Shown: positions 24,168-33,576 of the stretch, in pieces
Numbering within the stretch: the first letter of the stretch is position 1
Layout: every line of letters begins with the position of its first letter
Source: Candidatus Abawacabacteria bacterium
Lineage (GTDB): Bacteria > Patescibacteriota > Gracilibacteria > RBG-16-42-10
Length of the DNA stretch: 55,703 bases
Assembly: GCA_016207805.1 (NCBI GenBank)
Contig: JACQZO010000008.1
Coordinates: 1 to 55,703, forward strand
Direction of reading: 5' to 3'
Translations under genes and position numbers: made by a program
The notes under the pieces: model-generated
Told to the model about the DNA's origin: nothing
Database searches by the model: none
Seen by the model: only the letters and a program-made list of their open reading frames with translations

Positions 24168-24938
24168 ATGACCGAACCCAAAAGCATCCTGCTCGCTCTC
24201 AACTTACTAGGAGTGTCCACTGTTGCCGGAGCAGTCTATCTCAAACTCTTGCAAAGAGCTGATAGAAACTTAAGTCAAATAGCAAAAGAGCTTTCCATTT
24301 CTCGCCCCCACCTTTATAAGCTCATTGGTGAACTGGAAGAACACGAGTTGTTACATTTTGAAAAAGCAATTACTGGTGACACACGGATACAGCTCAATTC
24401 CCCCTCAGTTATTTTGCAAAAGGTACGCGACAATAAAAACACCATCACTACCATTGAACACGATTTTATCAAGGTACTTCCTGAGCTTATCAGTCAGTTT
24501 GATCAAGGAAATGGTGGAGCTAAAGTAAAAATGGTTAGTGGCTCAGATGAATTTCTCGAACTCTTAATGTCAATTGCCGAAGAAGAAAAGCGCTCTATGC
24601 TTTACTTTGGCTCTATTGAAGACTTTATTGAATGCGTCACGTGGACCAATCAAGAAAAGTGGATGAAAGCAAGGGTAAAGGCAGGTATCCATATTCAGGC
24701 CTTGCTTTTAGAAAGCAGCGAGGCTTACTTACTGAGAAGAAATGATAAAAAGCAGTTACGTGACACCAGAATACTGGACACTGACAGCGCATTTATTAGC
24801 TCCTTTCACATATTCGCTAACAAAGTTATTTTCTGGCAGCCAAAAGCCAAGCTGGCAATTTTAATTGAGGATCAGCATATCACTCAAATGCTCAAGGCAA
24901 TATTCTTTATGCTTTGGAATGCCACCGCAAAAAAATAA
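24168..24938 (+). CDS. TrmB-family transcriptional regulator (sugar-sensing type)
   Basis: The 256-residue protein begins with a winged helix (residues ~8-70; LKLLQRADRNLSQIAKELSISRPHLYKLIGELEEHELL) typical of the archaeal/bacterial TrmB family, a coiled-coil linker (~85-115) and a C-terminal domain similar to the PLD-like TrmB effector region (ending FFMLWNATAKK). TrmB regulators control transport or sugar genes. It should not be confused with the tRNA methyltransferase of the same name at 10.1 kb. The palindrome over its own promoter suggests autoregulation; other targets are unknown. Confidence 0.8.
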   Translation: MTEPKSILLALNLLGVSTVAGAVYLKLLQRADRNLSQIAKELSISRPHLYKLIGELEEHELLHFEKAITGDTRIQLNSPSVILQKVRDNKNTITTIEHDFIKVLPELISQFDQGNGGAKVKMVSGSDEFLELLMSIAEEEKRSMLYFGSIEDFIECVTWTNQEKWMKARVKAGIHIQALLLESSEAYLLRRNDKKQLRDTRILDTDSAFISSFHIFANKVIFWQPKAKLAILIEDQHITQMLKAIFFMLWNATAKK

Positions 24939-24998
24939 CTGGCTACTTGTATTTAGATAGTATTAGGCTATGATCTCGCCTTATTGTATTAATTACTT

Positions 24999-26165
24999 AT
25001 GAGGTCTGTATATCGAGATGAGATAGATAAATTAGTCGACACTCGTGACTTAATTGATAATATTGCCTACTGGTTCCGCCCAGTTCAAAGACAAGTAAAA
25101 GCTGCTGTACCAGCCTTATGGCGCGATATCCAAACTGAATATCCTCAATTTCCTAATCTTAAAAAACGCCACTTCCAAATTAGCCGAGACGTAAGATGGC
25201 ATATACACCATGTCTTGGAACATGAGTGGGGGCTAACTGAAGTCCCGCCTCCGGTCGCAGAACAAGATCCAGCATTTGTCATTGATACTGCTGTATTCCT
25301 AGCTAGAACAGAGCTCAGCACTATTCGTCGCCAAGGTTTGCGACTGATTACTAGGAAAGCTCATAGGAATTTATTAGATCAGCTCCATAGTGCAAACACC
25401 TTTTTATGGGATCATTTACCTCTAGATCAGAAGAAAGAGCATAGAGAAACAACCTTCTCCTCCTTTCATCGCTTTTGGCAAAAAGAAATATTAGCAAAAC
25501 AGGGCCTAGCGGGCGTAAGCGTGGCATATTTATTTTGGAAAAAGTACTTTGAAAGTATTTTCTCACCTGAACTTTGTCACAAATTAGATCAGTTTCTTCT
25601 GGAAAATGACGCGGACATATCAGATCCGGTTATGGATGTAATTGGCGGGATATTGGTGGCCGAAGAAAGAGCAGAGGTAGAGAGTCAATTAATTACTTTA
25701 GGGAAGTTTATGTATCGTGGCGATCTTGATGAAGAACAATTGCAAGATCAATTACAACCGCATTTAGCTGATACCACGGAACGTGACGTGTGGGCCCTAC
25801 TAAAGGGATTTGGCCCTGCGGAATTGGCAGAAAAGCTTAGTCAGACAAGTTATCTATCCTCCCCAGCAAAAACTTTGGATGATGTGGTAATGCTTGCTAC
25901 TATACTTAACTTAAGTCACTTAGATTCGAAACGACTTGCTGCGGTACTAGGAAGCACCATGGATTGCAGATCACTAGTCATGCGCATACTGGGCGAAACA
26001 ACGGCAGCAAAAAGATTAGCGCATAATCCAGATGCCTTCACAGCAGCACTCATGGGAGCACAAGAAAAGGGCTACTTGCCTGAAAAAAAAACTGCTAATG
26101 TAGTTTTATTTGTTCCGCCAAACAGAGTGATCTCAGCTATTCAGCGTCAGTACAGTCGAACATAA
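24999..26165 (+). CDS. Helical protein of unknown function (388 aa)
   Basis: No family recognised; no signal peptide or membrane segment. The first half is rich in Trp, His and Arg (for example RRQGLRLITRKAHRNLLDQL), the second in acidic helices (residues ~225-290) with a ~GFGPAELAEKLSQTSYL segment that looks like a helical-hairpin repeat. A TATGAT box (24969-24974) gives a leader of roughly 18 nt without a ribosome binding site. Confidence 0.65.
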   Translation: MRSVYRDEIDKLVDTRDLIDNIAYWFRPVQRQVKAAVPALWRDIQTEYPQFPNLKKRHFQISRDVRWHIHHVLEHEWGLTEVPPPVAEQDPAFVIDTAVFLARTELSTIRRQGLRLITRKAHRNLLDQLHSANTFLWDHLPLDQKKEHRETTFSSFHRFWQKEILAKQGLAGVSVAYLFWKKYFESIFSPELCHKLDQFLLENDADISDPVMDVIGGILVAEERAEVESQLITLGKFMYRGDLDEEQLQDQLQPHLADTTERDVWALLKGFGPAELAEKLSQTSYLSSPAKTLDDVVMLATILNLSHLDSKRLAAVLGSTMDCRSLVMRILGETTAAKRLAHNPDAFTAALMGAQEKGYLPEKKTANVVLFVPPNRVISAIQRQYSRT

Positions 26166-26201
26166 TAATTATCATCCATAGAATTTCTTGGTAAGGTAGC
26201 T

Positions 26202-27002
26202 ATGCTTATTTACCAGTATATGCGAAAGCTTAAGAAATGGTTGTTATCCGCCAAAAAGCCCATAGGTCTTTATCTCACTTTAGGACTATCTTTCGCTCTC
26301 ATCGGCCTTTTATATTTTGCGGAACTCAGTGAGCATGTCTCTTTGCACCGCACTTGGGATACTTTTGACAATACCGTCTTACAATCGATAAAACCGTGGC
26401 GAAATCCTTATAGCACACTCTTTTTCAGCTTCATTACTTTCTTGGCTAATTCTCAAACTGCCATCTTCTTATCGGCACTCACAATCTTATTGTGCCTCTA
26501 TACCAAACAATATTTTACTACGCTAATTTTTGCTATTGGTTTATTGGGTAGTGGGGAAAGTATCTTTTGGCTCAAAAATCTTATCGGCCGCCAGAGACCT
26601 GATATTGCTTTACAATTCATTACCGAAAATAGCTTTAGTTTTCCTAGCGGACATATGCTCACTGCTACAGTGCTCTTTGGTTTAATCACCTATCTTTTGA
26701 TACGTTCAAGCAAAAAGCTTTGGTCAAAAGCAATAAATATCTTAGGCTATATCATCACCGTGAGCTTAGTAGGCTTCAGTCGTATGTACTTTGGCGTCCA
26801 CTATCCTAGTGATATTTTGGGCAGTGCATTGGTCGGAGGATCTTGGCTCAGCGTCATCATTACAGCTTTAGAACTCAATAATCACTACCATATTTTTGGC
26901 GCCAAAGTATTCAAACCAAGTAAATTATTTTTTCTATTACCGATAGCCGCCTTTCTATTTTCATTACTTTTGCACAGCACATTCATTCAAACCGTTAGTT
27001 AA
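26202..27002 (+). CDS. PAP2-family membrane phosphatase
   Basis: The 266 residues have six predicted membrane helices and the three PAP2 phosphatase motifs: K-x6-RP in LKNLIGRQRPD (~124-133), PSGH (~147-150) and SR-x5-H-x3-D in SRMYFGVHYPSD (~192-203). All catalytic residues are present. Such enzymes dephosphorylate lipid phosphates such as undecaprenyl pyrophosphate or phosphatidic acid at the outer membrane face. The start at 26202 gives a short cytoplasmic N-terminus; ATG 26220 is an alternative. Confidence 0.9.
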   Translation: MLIYQYMRKLKKWLLSAKKPIGLYLTLGLSFALIGLLYFAELSEHVSLHRTWDTFDNTVLQSIKPWRNPYSTLFFSFITFLANSQTAIFLSALTILLCLYTKQYFTTLIFAIGLLGSGESIFWLKNLIGRQRPDIALQFITENSFSFPSGHMLTATVLFGLITYLLIRSSKKLWSKAINILGYIITVSLVGFSRMYFGVHYPSDILGSALVGGSWLSVIITALELNNHYHIFGAKVFKPSKLFFLLPIAAFLFSLLLHSTFIQTVS

Positions 27003-27093
27003 AATTGAGTAAGTTTCATTTTTAAGTTAGTAGATTGGAAGCTACTTACCTTGGTTGGGAATGGTGTGAAGTGGGAGAGACAAAATAATCTTC

Positions 27094-27206
27094 AGAGATA
27101 ATGCTTATTGGCTATATCTCCATCAGATCTCTCCACGAGGTCGAGATGACAAGTGAGTGAGTATGCTCAGCAGACAGTCTGGTCAGTTTTTTACTAATAA
27201 CTGACC
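27094..27206 (-). repeat. Dispersed two-hairpin element, copy 2
   Basis: On the minus strand this copy has the same order as copy 1. The first stem GGTCAGTT/AACTGACC (27181-27188 and 27199-27206) is a perfect 8-bp pair, then the CTGTCTGCTGAGCA linker, the core GTCATCTCGACCTCGTGGAGAGATCTGATGG, and a terminal hairpin with arms AGAGATA (27094-27100) and TATCTCC (27115-27121). The flanking sequence 27003-27093 and 27207-27308 contains no gene I can support. Confidence 0.75.
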
Positions 27207-27308
27207 AATCTGTAGAGTCAACATGTGTGTTTGGCCCCCCTATACTCTTCATCATTAGGCAAGCAGGTTTAGCTTGTGATAGCATTAATGCAATAAAAAA
27301 TTATTTCT

Positions 27309-27548
27309 ATGGATAATATTATCTGGCCAGTAGTGACTCGTCTCATACTATTTATTCTTTGTTGGTCTGCCTTACTTTTTGGTTTTAGCATATCACGTTA
27401 TGGTCAATTGTTAGCTGATTATTTAATATATGTTGTCATTCTTACCATTATACTTTCATGTTTAATGGCGGGCTGGAGTTTTCTAACACTGCGAGCTTAT
27501 TACTTAGAAAAGGGCATTGATGTAAAAATTACCATCAATTCTAAATAG
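27309..27548 (+). CDS. Small two-helix membrane protein (79 aa)
   Basis: Two hydrophobic helices (residues ~8-28 and ~38-60) with a short polar loop (SRYGQLLADY), then a polar tail ending in KITINSK. No family recognised. It lies alone between the dispersed repeat and the SLH protein. There is no ribosome binding site. The coding call rests on ATG-to-stop integrity and membrane pattern. Confidence 0.5.
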   Translation: MDNIIWPVVTRLILFILCWSALLFGFSISRYGQLLADYLIYVVILTIILSCLMAGWSFLTLRAYYLEKGIDVKITINSK

Positions 27549-27659
27549 CAATTTCACTACCAAGACCAAAGGAAAAAGCTACTGTCAACAACAATAGGGA
27601 AACAACAATAGGGGGTAAATTTTTCTCATGCTATGGTAAGCTCAATTACTTAATCAAGT

Positions 27660-28841
27660 ATGAAAAAATGGTTGAGCTGGTGTACAGCATTTCTGGTTAT
27701 CATCAGTATTGTTCCCCAATCATCAGCAGCATTATTTCCTGATGTTTCTTCTGCCCATCCTAATTACACAGCCATTGCTTTTCTTCGTGATCGCGGAGTA
27801 ATTAGTGGCTTTCCTGATGGGCTTTATCGTCCTGAAAATGCGGTGACTCGAGGAGAAATCTTGAAGATATTAATGCGCGCCGCTGGCGAGACCAATCTAC
27901 CATTTGTTAGTGGTGATCCTTTTCCTGATGTGAGAAGTAATCATGTTTTTGCCGCCTATATCCAAGCGGCTGTCCAACAAGGAATAGTGCGAGGTTATGA
28001 TGATGGTCTGTTTAGAATGGATAGAACCGTAAGTCGGATTGAAGCTTTAAAGATGCTCTTGTTAGCTAATCATATCAATACAAATGCCTTACCAAGTGGT
28101 AGCAGTTACTCTGATATTGTACCAGGCTCATGGTATGTCCCCTACGCAAGATATGCGCTAGATCATGGATTAGTAGACGCTTTCCCAGGTAATACAATTC
28201 GTCGAGATGAATTACTCAATCGCGGATTAGTAGCTGAAATGGTGTATCGTTTCTATCGTGACAGACCAGATCTTTTACCTGCCGTGGCCATCCCATCGCC
28301 AACAGTTCTGCCCACTGCATCTTCGATGCCAACACCAACTGTTTCCCCCACTGCAATTATTTCACCGACACCAACAGCGATATCAACACCAACAGCCAGT
28401 CCGACAACACCATTTCTCTTTCCTCCTGACTTCACCCTACCCAGCACACCATTACCGGTAGTTTCAACACCAGCACAAAATGTACAAATTAGTGTGATTG
28501 ATCCCACTCTACGCTGCAACTTCAACACAGGAAATGAAGGACTAGATTATTCAGGAAAAGTGTGGATACAGCAAGGTATGGAAGACAATTCTCATATGCA
28601 ATTTCGTTATTATTGGGAGTTTGGGGATGGCACATTCACTCCCGATATGTATTACACGTATTATCACGGTATAGATGACAGCGTTCCCGAGCATAGAACA
28701 TTTGATTTACCTTCCTATCATCGTGCCTTTCCTAATCCGTTTATGACTAGAGCAACTGTATATGTTTACGTCACTAGTGGGATGTATGCTGGCACCCGTT
28801 CTGCCTCTGATATTGTTGACTGTTCACATATTGTTCCATAG
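27660..28841 (+). CDS. Secreted SLH-domain surface protein with PKD-like C-terminus
   Basis: A signal peptide (residues 1-24, ending QSSAA) is followed by three S-layer homology domains (about 25-75, 87-135 and 149-200; each with the 'PDV...Y..A...L...G...G..dG.frp...vtRae' pattern, the third weaker). A Thr/Pro/Ser linker (~205-275) leads to a beta domain with the PKD hallmark YYWEFGDGT. SLH domains bind pyruvylated or other secondary cell-wall polymers, so this is a cell-surface protein with a probable protein- or sugar-contact domain. A TATGGT box lies near 27635. Confidence 0.85.
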   Translation: MKKWLSWCTAFLVIISIVPQSSAALFPDVSSAHPNYTAIAFLRDRGVISGFPDGLYRPENAVTRGEILKILMRAAGETNLPFVSGDPFPDVRSNHVFAAYIQAAVQQGIVRGYDDGLFRMDRTVSRIEALKMLLLANHINTNALPSGSSYSDIVPGSWYVPYARYALDHGLVDAFPGNTIRRDELLNRGLVAEMVYRFYRDRPDLLPAVAIPSPTVLPTASSMPTPTVSPTAIISPTPTAISTPTASPTTPFLFPPDFTLPSTPLPVVSTPAQNVQISVIDPTLRCNFNTGNEGLDYSGKVWIQQGMEDNSHMQFRYYWEFGDGTFTPDMYYTYYHGIDDSVPEHRTFDLPSYHRAFPNPFMTRATVYVYVTSGMYAGTRSASDIVDCSHIVP

Positions 28842-28911
28842 AGAATAATCGAAATTGATCGATGCTATAGTATGATCTAGATCCATGTCTTATCTATAAT
28901 TCCCCTGACTT

Positions 28912-29358
28912 ATGAAAACCAATGCCAATTTTGGCATTCTAGTAATTCTCATGGTAGCAGCTTTGTATGGTGCGACCATGATTGGACTAGAATACAGCGA
29001 TATAGCTCCAGCAGAAAAGGAAAACATTGTCATTTTCAGCGTTATCGGTTTTATCATCTTAGTATTAATTTTGGTCAAACTTTTAGTCTATCCGAAGTCG
29101 ATGGATGCCAACAGTCTTTTACAAAATGGTGGTGTGCAAGGAGAAGCAGAGATTATCAACATTGAAGATACCGGCGTCAGCGCTGGAGATATTAAATACA
29201 TAGTACGATTAACTGTGAGAATAACTTCTCAAACACAGCCTCCCTTCGAAACCAGCTTGGAAACTTTAGTCTCTCGAGTCAAAATTCCTCACATTGGTGA
29301 CAAATTTGCTGTCGTCTTTGATCCCATGGACCACAGGCAAATAGCCTTGTTTAGTTAG
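28912..29358 (+). CDS. Two-helix membrane protein with small beta domain (DUF3592-like, 148 aa)
   Basis: Two membrane helices (residues ~7-25 and ~39-62) precede a ~75-residue domain with strands such as GEAEIINIEDTG, IKYIVRLTVRIT and GDKFAVVFDPMD, a layout shared with DUF3592-type proteins. The 'G..v.V.yDP.d......' ending is typical of that group. Function unknown. Its end overlaps the convergent Nudix gene by 8 bp. Upstream TATAGT and TATGAT boxes lie at 28866-28876 and TATAAT at 28895-28900. Confidence 0.55.
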   Translation: MKTNANFGILVILMVAALYGATMIGLEYSDIAPAEKENIVIFSVIGFIILVLILVKLLVYPKSMDANSLLQNGGVQGEAEIINIEDTGVSAGDIKYIVRLTVRITSQTQPPFETSLETLVSRVKIPHIGDKFAVVFDPMDHRQIALFS

Positions 29359-29920
29359 CAAGAGCACCAGTCTCAAGCTTAGGCAGTACCAAACCCAGGA
29401 GAACTCCCACACTTCGCCATTCCTGCATTTGGTTACTAGCTATAGCGAGTTTAATTTCAGCAACCGATAGCCAAGTTACTTGAATATCTTCGCCTTCCTC
29501 AAGTTTTTGTCCCTGCTCAGTAACACCATAATCTCTCACTAAGAAATAATATAAATCCCACTCAACTGTCGCACCAGCCCTAGCTCTGGTCACCAATGCA
29601 AGATTTTGAATGTGTAAACCAGTTTCCTCCAAAGCTTCTTTCTGAGCAGCAACTTTTGCAATTGCCACCATGTCTTGTCCGCTAGCCCGCAACTCACGAT
29701 ACTGATCTATAGTGTCACACACTTTTCCGCCAGGCAGGCGCAAATCAATAGAATTTGTTTCCTGACGTTTCTCTTTCGTAAGCAATACTTTTCCTTCAGG
29801 TGAAACGATGATTAATCTAGTTCCAGGAGAACGACGATACTGTTCAAATACTTTGCCATTGTCTTGGCGCATATGAACTACTTCACCAACTGTACCAGTA
29901 AATACTATAGATTCTTGCAT
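29351..29920 (-). CDS. Nudix hydrolase with an insertion in the Nudix box region
   Basis: The 189 residues contain LRLPGGKVCD followed ~27 residues later by AAQKEALEETGLHI, the second half of the Nudix box (KExxEExGU; the usual Arg is Lys). Between them is an insert of about 18 residues compared with the standard GX5EX7REUXEEXGU spacing, seen also in some ADP-ribose-pyrophosphatase-like members. The metal-binding E-E pair is intact. Likely substrates are nucleoside diphosphate derivatives; the exact one is unknown. It converges on the membrane-protein gene with an 8-bp overlap. Confidence 0.75.
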   Translation of the reverse strand: MQESIVFTGTVGEVVHMRQDNGKVFEQYRRSPGTRLIIVSPEGKVLLTKEKRQETNSIDLRLPGGKVCDTIDQYRELRASGQDMVAIAKVAAQKEALEETGLHIQNLALVTRARAGATVEWDLYYFLVRDYGVTEQGQKLEEGEDIQVTWLSVAEIKLAIASNQMQEWRSVGVLLGLVLPKLETGALAN

Positions 29921-30105
29921 AATAAAAAAACTTAAAACTGAAGCAGCTTAGTACGCCAACTGAAAGTCTGGCAATAGATTTCATCTATCTGTTTCTTTCA
30001 CAATATCCTAAGTATTGCCTACAAACATAATACTTGTTAGCCTAGCAACTGGTTCTTAAACAATCATGAAAGTATTGGCATCTTCATTATACTATTGAAT
30101 ATTTT

Positions 30106-30432
30106 ATGGCTACAAAAAAAGAAACCATACAGGATATTCTCAACCGACTTGTACCCAGCGACAGATTTTTTACTCGCGCCATGTTTGGCGAATATGCTCT
30201 CTATGCCGATAATAAAGTAGTTGCCCTGATCTGTGACGATATCCTTTACGTTAAGATAGTGCCGGCTAGTAGTGCATTAGAAAAAGTAGGCAAAAAGGGC
30301 TCGCCGTATCCAGGAGCAAAGGCTCACTATATTGCTAATAAATATTTACTTTCCCATGCTTCGAAGCTTTCGGCGCTGCTATTAAGCATAGCAGCGACAC
30401 TTCCTGAAAAAAAACAGAAAAAGAAACTTTAA
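30106..30432 (+). CDS. TfoX/Sxy N-terminal domain protein
   Basis: The 108 residues are one TfoX-N domain: RAMFGEYALYADNKVVALICDDILYVKI is the signature, followed by a basic tail. Proteins with only this domain are common in many phyla; the competence role of Sxy/TfoX is not implied. TATACT at 30088-30093 would start transcription ~6 nt before the ATG, so the mRNA may be leaderless. The 29921-30105 gap shows no other feature. Confidence 0.75.
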   Translation: MATKKETIQDILNRLVPSDRFFTRAMFGEYALYADNKVVALICDDILYVKIVPASSALEKVGKKGSPYPGAKAHYIANKYLLSHASKLSALLLSIAATLPEKKQKKKL

Positions 30433-30444
30433 TCTCATCATACT

Positions 30445-31173
30445 ATGAATCGAAAATACCTCTTCATTGCTGAGTTCATCTTCATTTTTGTTGGTACTAT
30501 TGCGATAGTGCTGTGGGATTTTGGGTCCGATTCATCAAATTCCCCCGTGCCCAGTTACTTCACTGAACAAATAAGCAATGGTATTTTTCAGCATTCAGGT
30601 AAACAGCCAGTCAATGGACTCGAGGCAGCCATGGTGCAAGAGGCCTTTCCTAATATTTCACCACAAGATTTTATTGGCGTAGAAGCGAATGGAGGAAAGT
30701 ATGTAGTAACTAATAATACAGTAAACTTTTTAGCAGATCGGAGTAAGCCACGAAAAAGTGATAGCAAAGGCATTTCAGCAATTGGCCTAGAGCGATTACT
30801 AACTAATATTAGCAAACGACTTAACCAGCCTATAACAACTGCTAATGACATCGACGCAATCCTAGGTACACTCAAACAAAGTGAGATACCTAAAGCAAAA
30901 CGAGAAACAACCATTCAAGGAGAGTATCTATGTCTGCCATTGAAAGATTCTTCAGCTAAACAGATCGGTTGTCAGGAAGGGATCAAATCTTCTGATAGCA
31001 TTTATTATGCTCTTGATTTAGCGCCATTAGAAAACATTATTCAATTAATGACCGGTGAAAAGATTCGTGCCGAAGGAGAATTAGTACTCGTAGAAACTCT
31101 CAGCAGCGACAAGTGGCAGAAATACCCAATTAAAGGGATTTTCCGCACCGTTACCATAGAAGAAATAGACTAG
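30445..31173 (+). CDS. Membrane-anchored protein of unknown function (242 aa)
   Basis: An N-terminal helix (residues ~6-25, IAEFIFIFVGTIAIVLW) anchors a ~210-residue domain with alternating strands; two cysteines (in EYLCLPL and GCQEG) could form a disulfide if the domain lies outside the cell. No family recognised. It starts 13 bp after the TfoX-N gene stop. Confidence 0.6.
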   Translation: MNRKYLFIAEFIFIFVGTIAIVLWDFGSDSSNSPVPSYFTEQISNGIFQHSGKQPVNGLEAAMVQEAFPNISPQDFIGVEANGGKYVVTNNTVNFLADRSKPRKSDSKGISAIGLERLLTNISKRLNQPITTANDIDAILGTLKQSEIPKAKRETTIQGEYLCLPLKDSSAKQIGCQEGIKSSDSIYYALDLAPLENIIQLMTGEKIRAEGELVLVETLSSDKWQKYPIKGIFRTVTIEEID

Positions 31174-31221
31174 GTTCCAAATCAACATAAAATCCGATCA
31201 TTGATAATATTTTTCAGTTGC

Positions 31222-31259
31222 TTGTTGAAAAAGTAACAGCTACTTTATAGGCAAAGTAG
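31222..31259 (+). promoter_or_regulatory. Promoter with hairpin/operator upstream of the Cys-rich protein
   Basis: TTGTTG (31222-31227), an 18-bp spacer and TATAGG (31246-31251) form a plausible promoter. The perfect inverted repeat CTACTTT (31240-31246) / AAAGTAG (31253-31259) encloses the -10 box, and an extra AAGTA half-site at 31231 lies just before. A regulator bound here would cover the promoter. The ATG is at 31268. Confidence 0.42.
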
Positions 31260-31267
31260 TTGTATTT

Positions 31268-32980
31268 ATGGAAAAACAATGCCGAGTTAGCAAAAAGCCA
31301 TTCTCGCTCACTGAGCAGGATCTCTTCTTTTATGAAAAAGTGAGCCCTGTGATTAATGGCAAGAAGTATCTTATCCCGCCGCCAAGCCTATCTCCAGAGG
31401 AGAGATTGCGAAAACGCTGGGTGTTTCGTAATGAGCATGCTCTTTATAATAATAAATGTGCTAAAACAGGTAAACCTTTAGTCGCTATGTTTCCCCCCAC
31501 TTTGCCGATTACTATTTATGAACAAAAGCTATGGTGGGATAAGAGCTGGGACGGTACTGAATATGGCCGTGACTTTGATTTTTCGCGACCATTTTTTGCC
31601 CAATATGCTGAGTTATTGAGAGCAGTTCCTCATCCTAATTTACTTAATGATGCCTTGAGCAATGAAAATAGTGATTATGTAAATTGCACGATTAGCCTCA
31701 AAAACTGTTATATGCTTTCTGATGCAGGTAGCTCAGAAGATTGTTATTACAGCAATATTATCAATAGTTCCAAAAATTGTGTGGACTGCACCGCTGTAGT
31801 TGGCTCGGAAATGGGCTATGAGTTAATCGGTTCATTGAGTTGTTATAACAGTAAGTTTTTACTCAATTGTGATAACTGTCGAGACAGTGCTTTTTTGTAT
31901 GCCTGTAAGTCTTGTAGCAATTGCTTTGGTTGCTACAATTTACGACATAAAGAGTACTGTTGGTATAATGAGCAACTGACGAAAGAAGAATTCGAAAAAC
32001 GGCTAGCAAAAGTAGATTTAGGCAATTATGAGACTTACCAAAGACTTAAAGAAGACTTCTTAGTAAGGATACAAGCAGCACCAAGAGAATATGCCTTTCT
32101 CATGGGTAGTGAGAATTGTACGGGAAATGTTGTGGTCAGATCACACAATACGCATGTCGCTTTTGACTGTGATGGTAATCAAGATAGCAAATATACTATT
32201 TCCACCACCGGCATTCGTGACACTTATGATATTGAACATACTTATAATGCTGAGCTGTGCTTGGAAGTAATGGCTGCCACAAACATTTATCAAAACCTTT
32301 TCTCATTCTATACCATTAATAGTCAGAATATTTTTTATTCCTATCTAGCTTCCGCCGCCAGTAACTGTTTTGGCTGTGCCGGAATTAAGAATCAGCAATA
32401 TTGCATTCTCAATAAAAAATATAGCAAGGAAGCATATGAAGAATTAGTGCCCAGAATTATTGAGCACATGAAAACAACTGGTGAATGGGGAGAATTCTTT
32501 CCTATGTCAGTATCTTTGCACGGGTATAATGAATCTCTGGCTGTAGATTATTTCCCATTAACGAAAGCAGAGGCATTAACAATGAGCGCTAATTGGAATG
32601 ACTATGAAGCTCCCAAGCCCAGTGCCACTCAAGTACTAACAGCCAATCAATTGCCAGCTTCAATCCAAGAAGTCACAGACGAAATACTACAACAAGTGGT
32701 TCAATGTGCTAGCTCAGGAAAACTCTTCAAAATTACGAAACAAGAATTACAGTTCTACCGAGCCCATAATATCCCCTTACCCAGAGTATGCCATGATGTG
32801 CGTTATCAAGAGCGACTAAAATTACGTTTACCAAGACGGCTCTGGCCGAGACAATGTGATTGCCTAGAAAGTGGTCATGATCATACTGCTCGCTGTGAGC
32901 ATCAATTTGAAACACCTTATGCTCCTGATCAACCAGAACGGATCTATTGCGAAAAGTGTTATCAAAAAGTAGTAACTTAA
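31268..32980 (+). CDS. Cys-rich protein with zinc-ribbon modules at both ends (570 aa)
   Basis: The protein has about 40 cysteines. The N-terminus (C5...K9PF..T..DLFFYEK..P) and a segment near residue 480 (CASSGKLFKITKQELQFYRAHNIPLPRVC) match each other and the probable zinc-ribbon family seen as 'C....K.F.IT..El.FY....iPlP..C..CR..R'. A further metal site (CDC...H...H..RCEH...YCEKC) ends the protein. The middle (~130-260) is a ladder of NC, DC, SC and NCxxC repeats spaced 5-10 residues, suggesting a repetitive beta structure binding metal or forming disulfides. No enzyme domain is visible. Members of this type occur in CPR bacteria. Confidence 0.7.
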   Translation: MEKQCRVSKKPFSLTEQDLFFYEKVSPVINGKKYLIPPPSLSPEERLRKRWVFRNEHALYNNKCAKTGKPLVAMFPPTLPITIYEQKLWWDKSWDGTEYGRDFDFSRPFFAQYAELLRAVPHPNLLNDALSNENSDYVNCTISLKNCYMLSDAGSSEDCYYSNIINSSKNCVDCTAVVGSEMGYELIGSLSCYNSKFLLNCDNCRDSAFLYACKSCSNCFGCYNLRHKEYCWYNEQLTKEEFEKRLAKVDLGNYETYQRLKEDFLVRIQAAPREYAFLMGSENCTGNVVVRSHNTHVAFDCDGNQDSKYTISTTGIRDTYDIEHTYNAELCLEVMAATNIYQNLFSFYTINSQNIFYSYLASAASNCFGCAGIKNQQYCILNKKYSKEAYEELVPRIIEHMKTTGEWGEFFPMSVSLHGYNESLAVDYFPLTKAEALTMSANWNDYEAPKPSATQVLTANQLPASIQEVTDEILQQVVQCASSGKLFKITKQELQFYRAHNIPLPRVCHDVRYQERLKLRLPRRLWPRQCDCLESGHDHTARCEHQFETPYAPDQPERIYCEKCYQKVVT

Positions 32981-32989
32981 AGTCTTACT

Positions 32990-33550
32990 ATGAAGCCAAA
33001 CAAAATCATTTTCATCCATGGCAATGGTGCAATGCATTGGTCTTTTGCTTGGACCCCTTGGTTAAAAGTTGAGTTAACCAAGCTAAACATTCACACTACT
33101 TTCGAAACCTTTCCGGATTCAATATTAGCAAGGAAACAATACTGGTTATCTTTCTTAAAAGACTATCTCAAAGCGGATGAACATAGTCTATTGATTGGCT
33201 GGTCTTCAGGAGCTGTTGCCGCCCTCAGATATGCGGAATACAACAAAGTCTGGGGCTCTATCTTGATTGCACCTTGTTACACAGACTTAGGATTAGAGTC
33301 GGAAAAGATTAGCGGTTTTTATGATGAACCATGGAATTGGCAGAAAATCAAAAAACATCAGCAAAAGATTGCTCTATTTTACTCAAAAAACGATGAGCTT
33401 ATCCCGCAAATAGAATTCCAGCATATCAAAAAGCAGTTGCAGCCTGATGAGGTATGTGAACTTGAGACCAATGGACATTTTATTCATCAGGAGACATTTC
33501 CGGAGATAGTGGCTTGTGTAAAAAAGTTTATAAATGGAGCAGCTGGGTAA
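32990..33550 (+). CDS. RBBP9/YdeN-like serine hydrolase
   Basis: The 186 residues match the small alpha/beta-hydrolase group of RBBP9/YdeN: FIHGNGAMHW near the N-terminus, nucleophile Ser72 in GWSSG, Asp135 in YSKNDELIP and His163 in NGHFIH. The size is typical of the group. Function in bacteria is unknown. It starts 9 bp after the Cys-rich protein, so the two may share a transcript. Confidence 0.78.
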   Translation: MKPNKIIFIHGNGAMHWSFAWTPWLKVELTKLNIHTTFETFPDSILARKQYWLSFLKDYLKADEHSLLIGWSSGAVAALRYAEYNKVWGSILIAPCYTDLGLESEKISGFYDEPWNWQKIKKHQQKIALFYSKNDELIPQIEFQHIKKQLQPDEVCELETNGHFIHQETFPEIVACVKKFINGAAG

Positions 33551-33576
33551 GGGAATGGTTCATTGTTAGTGTTAAA

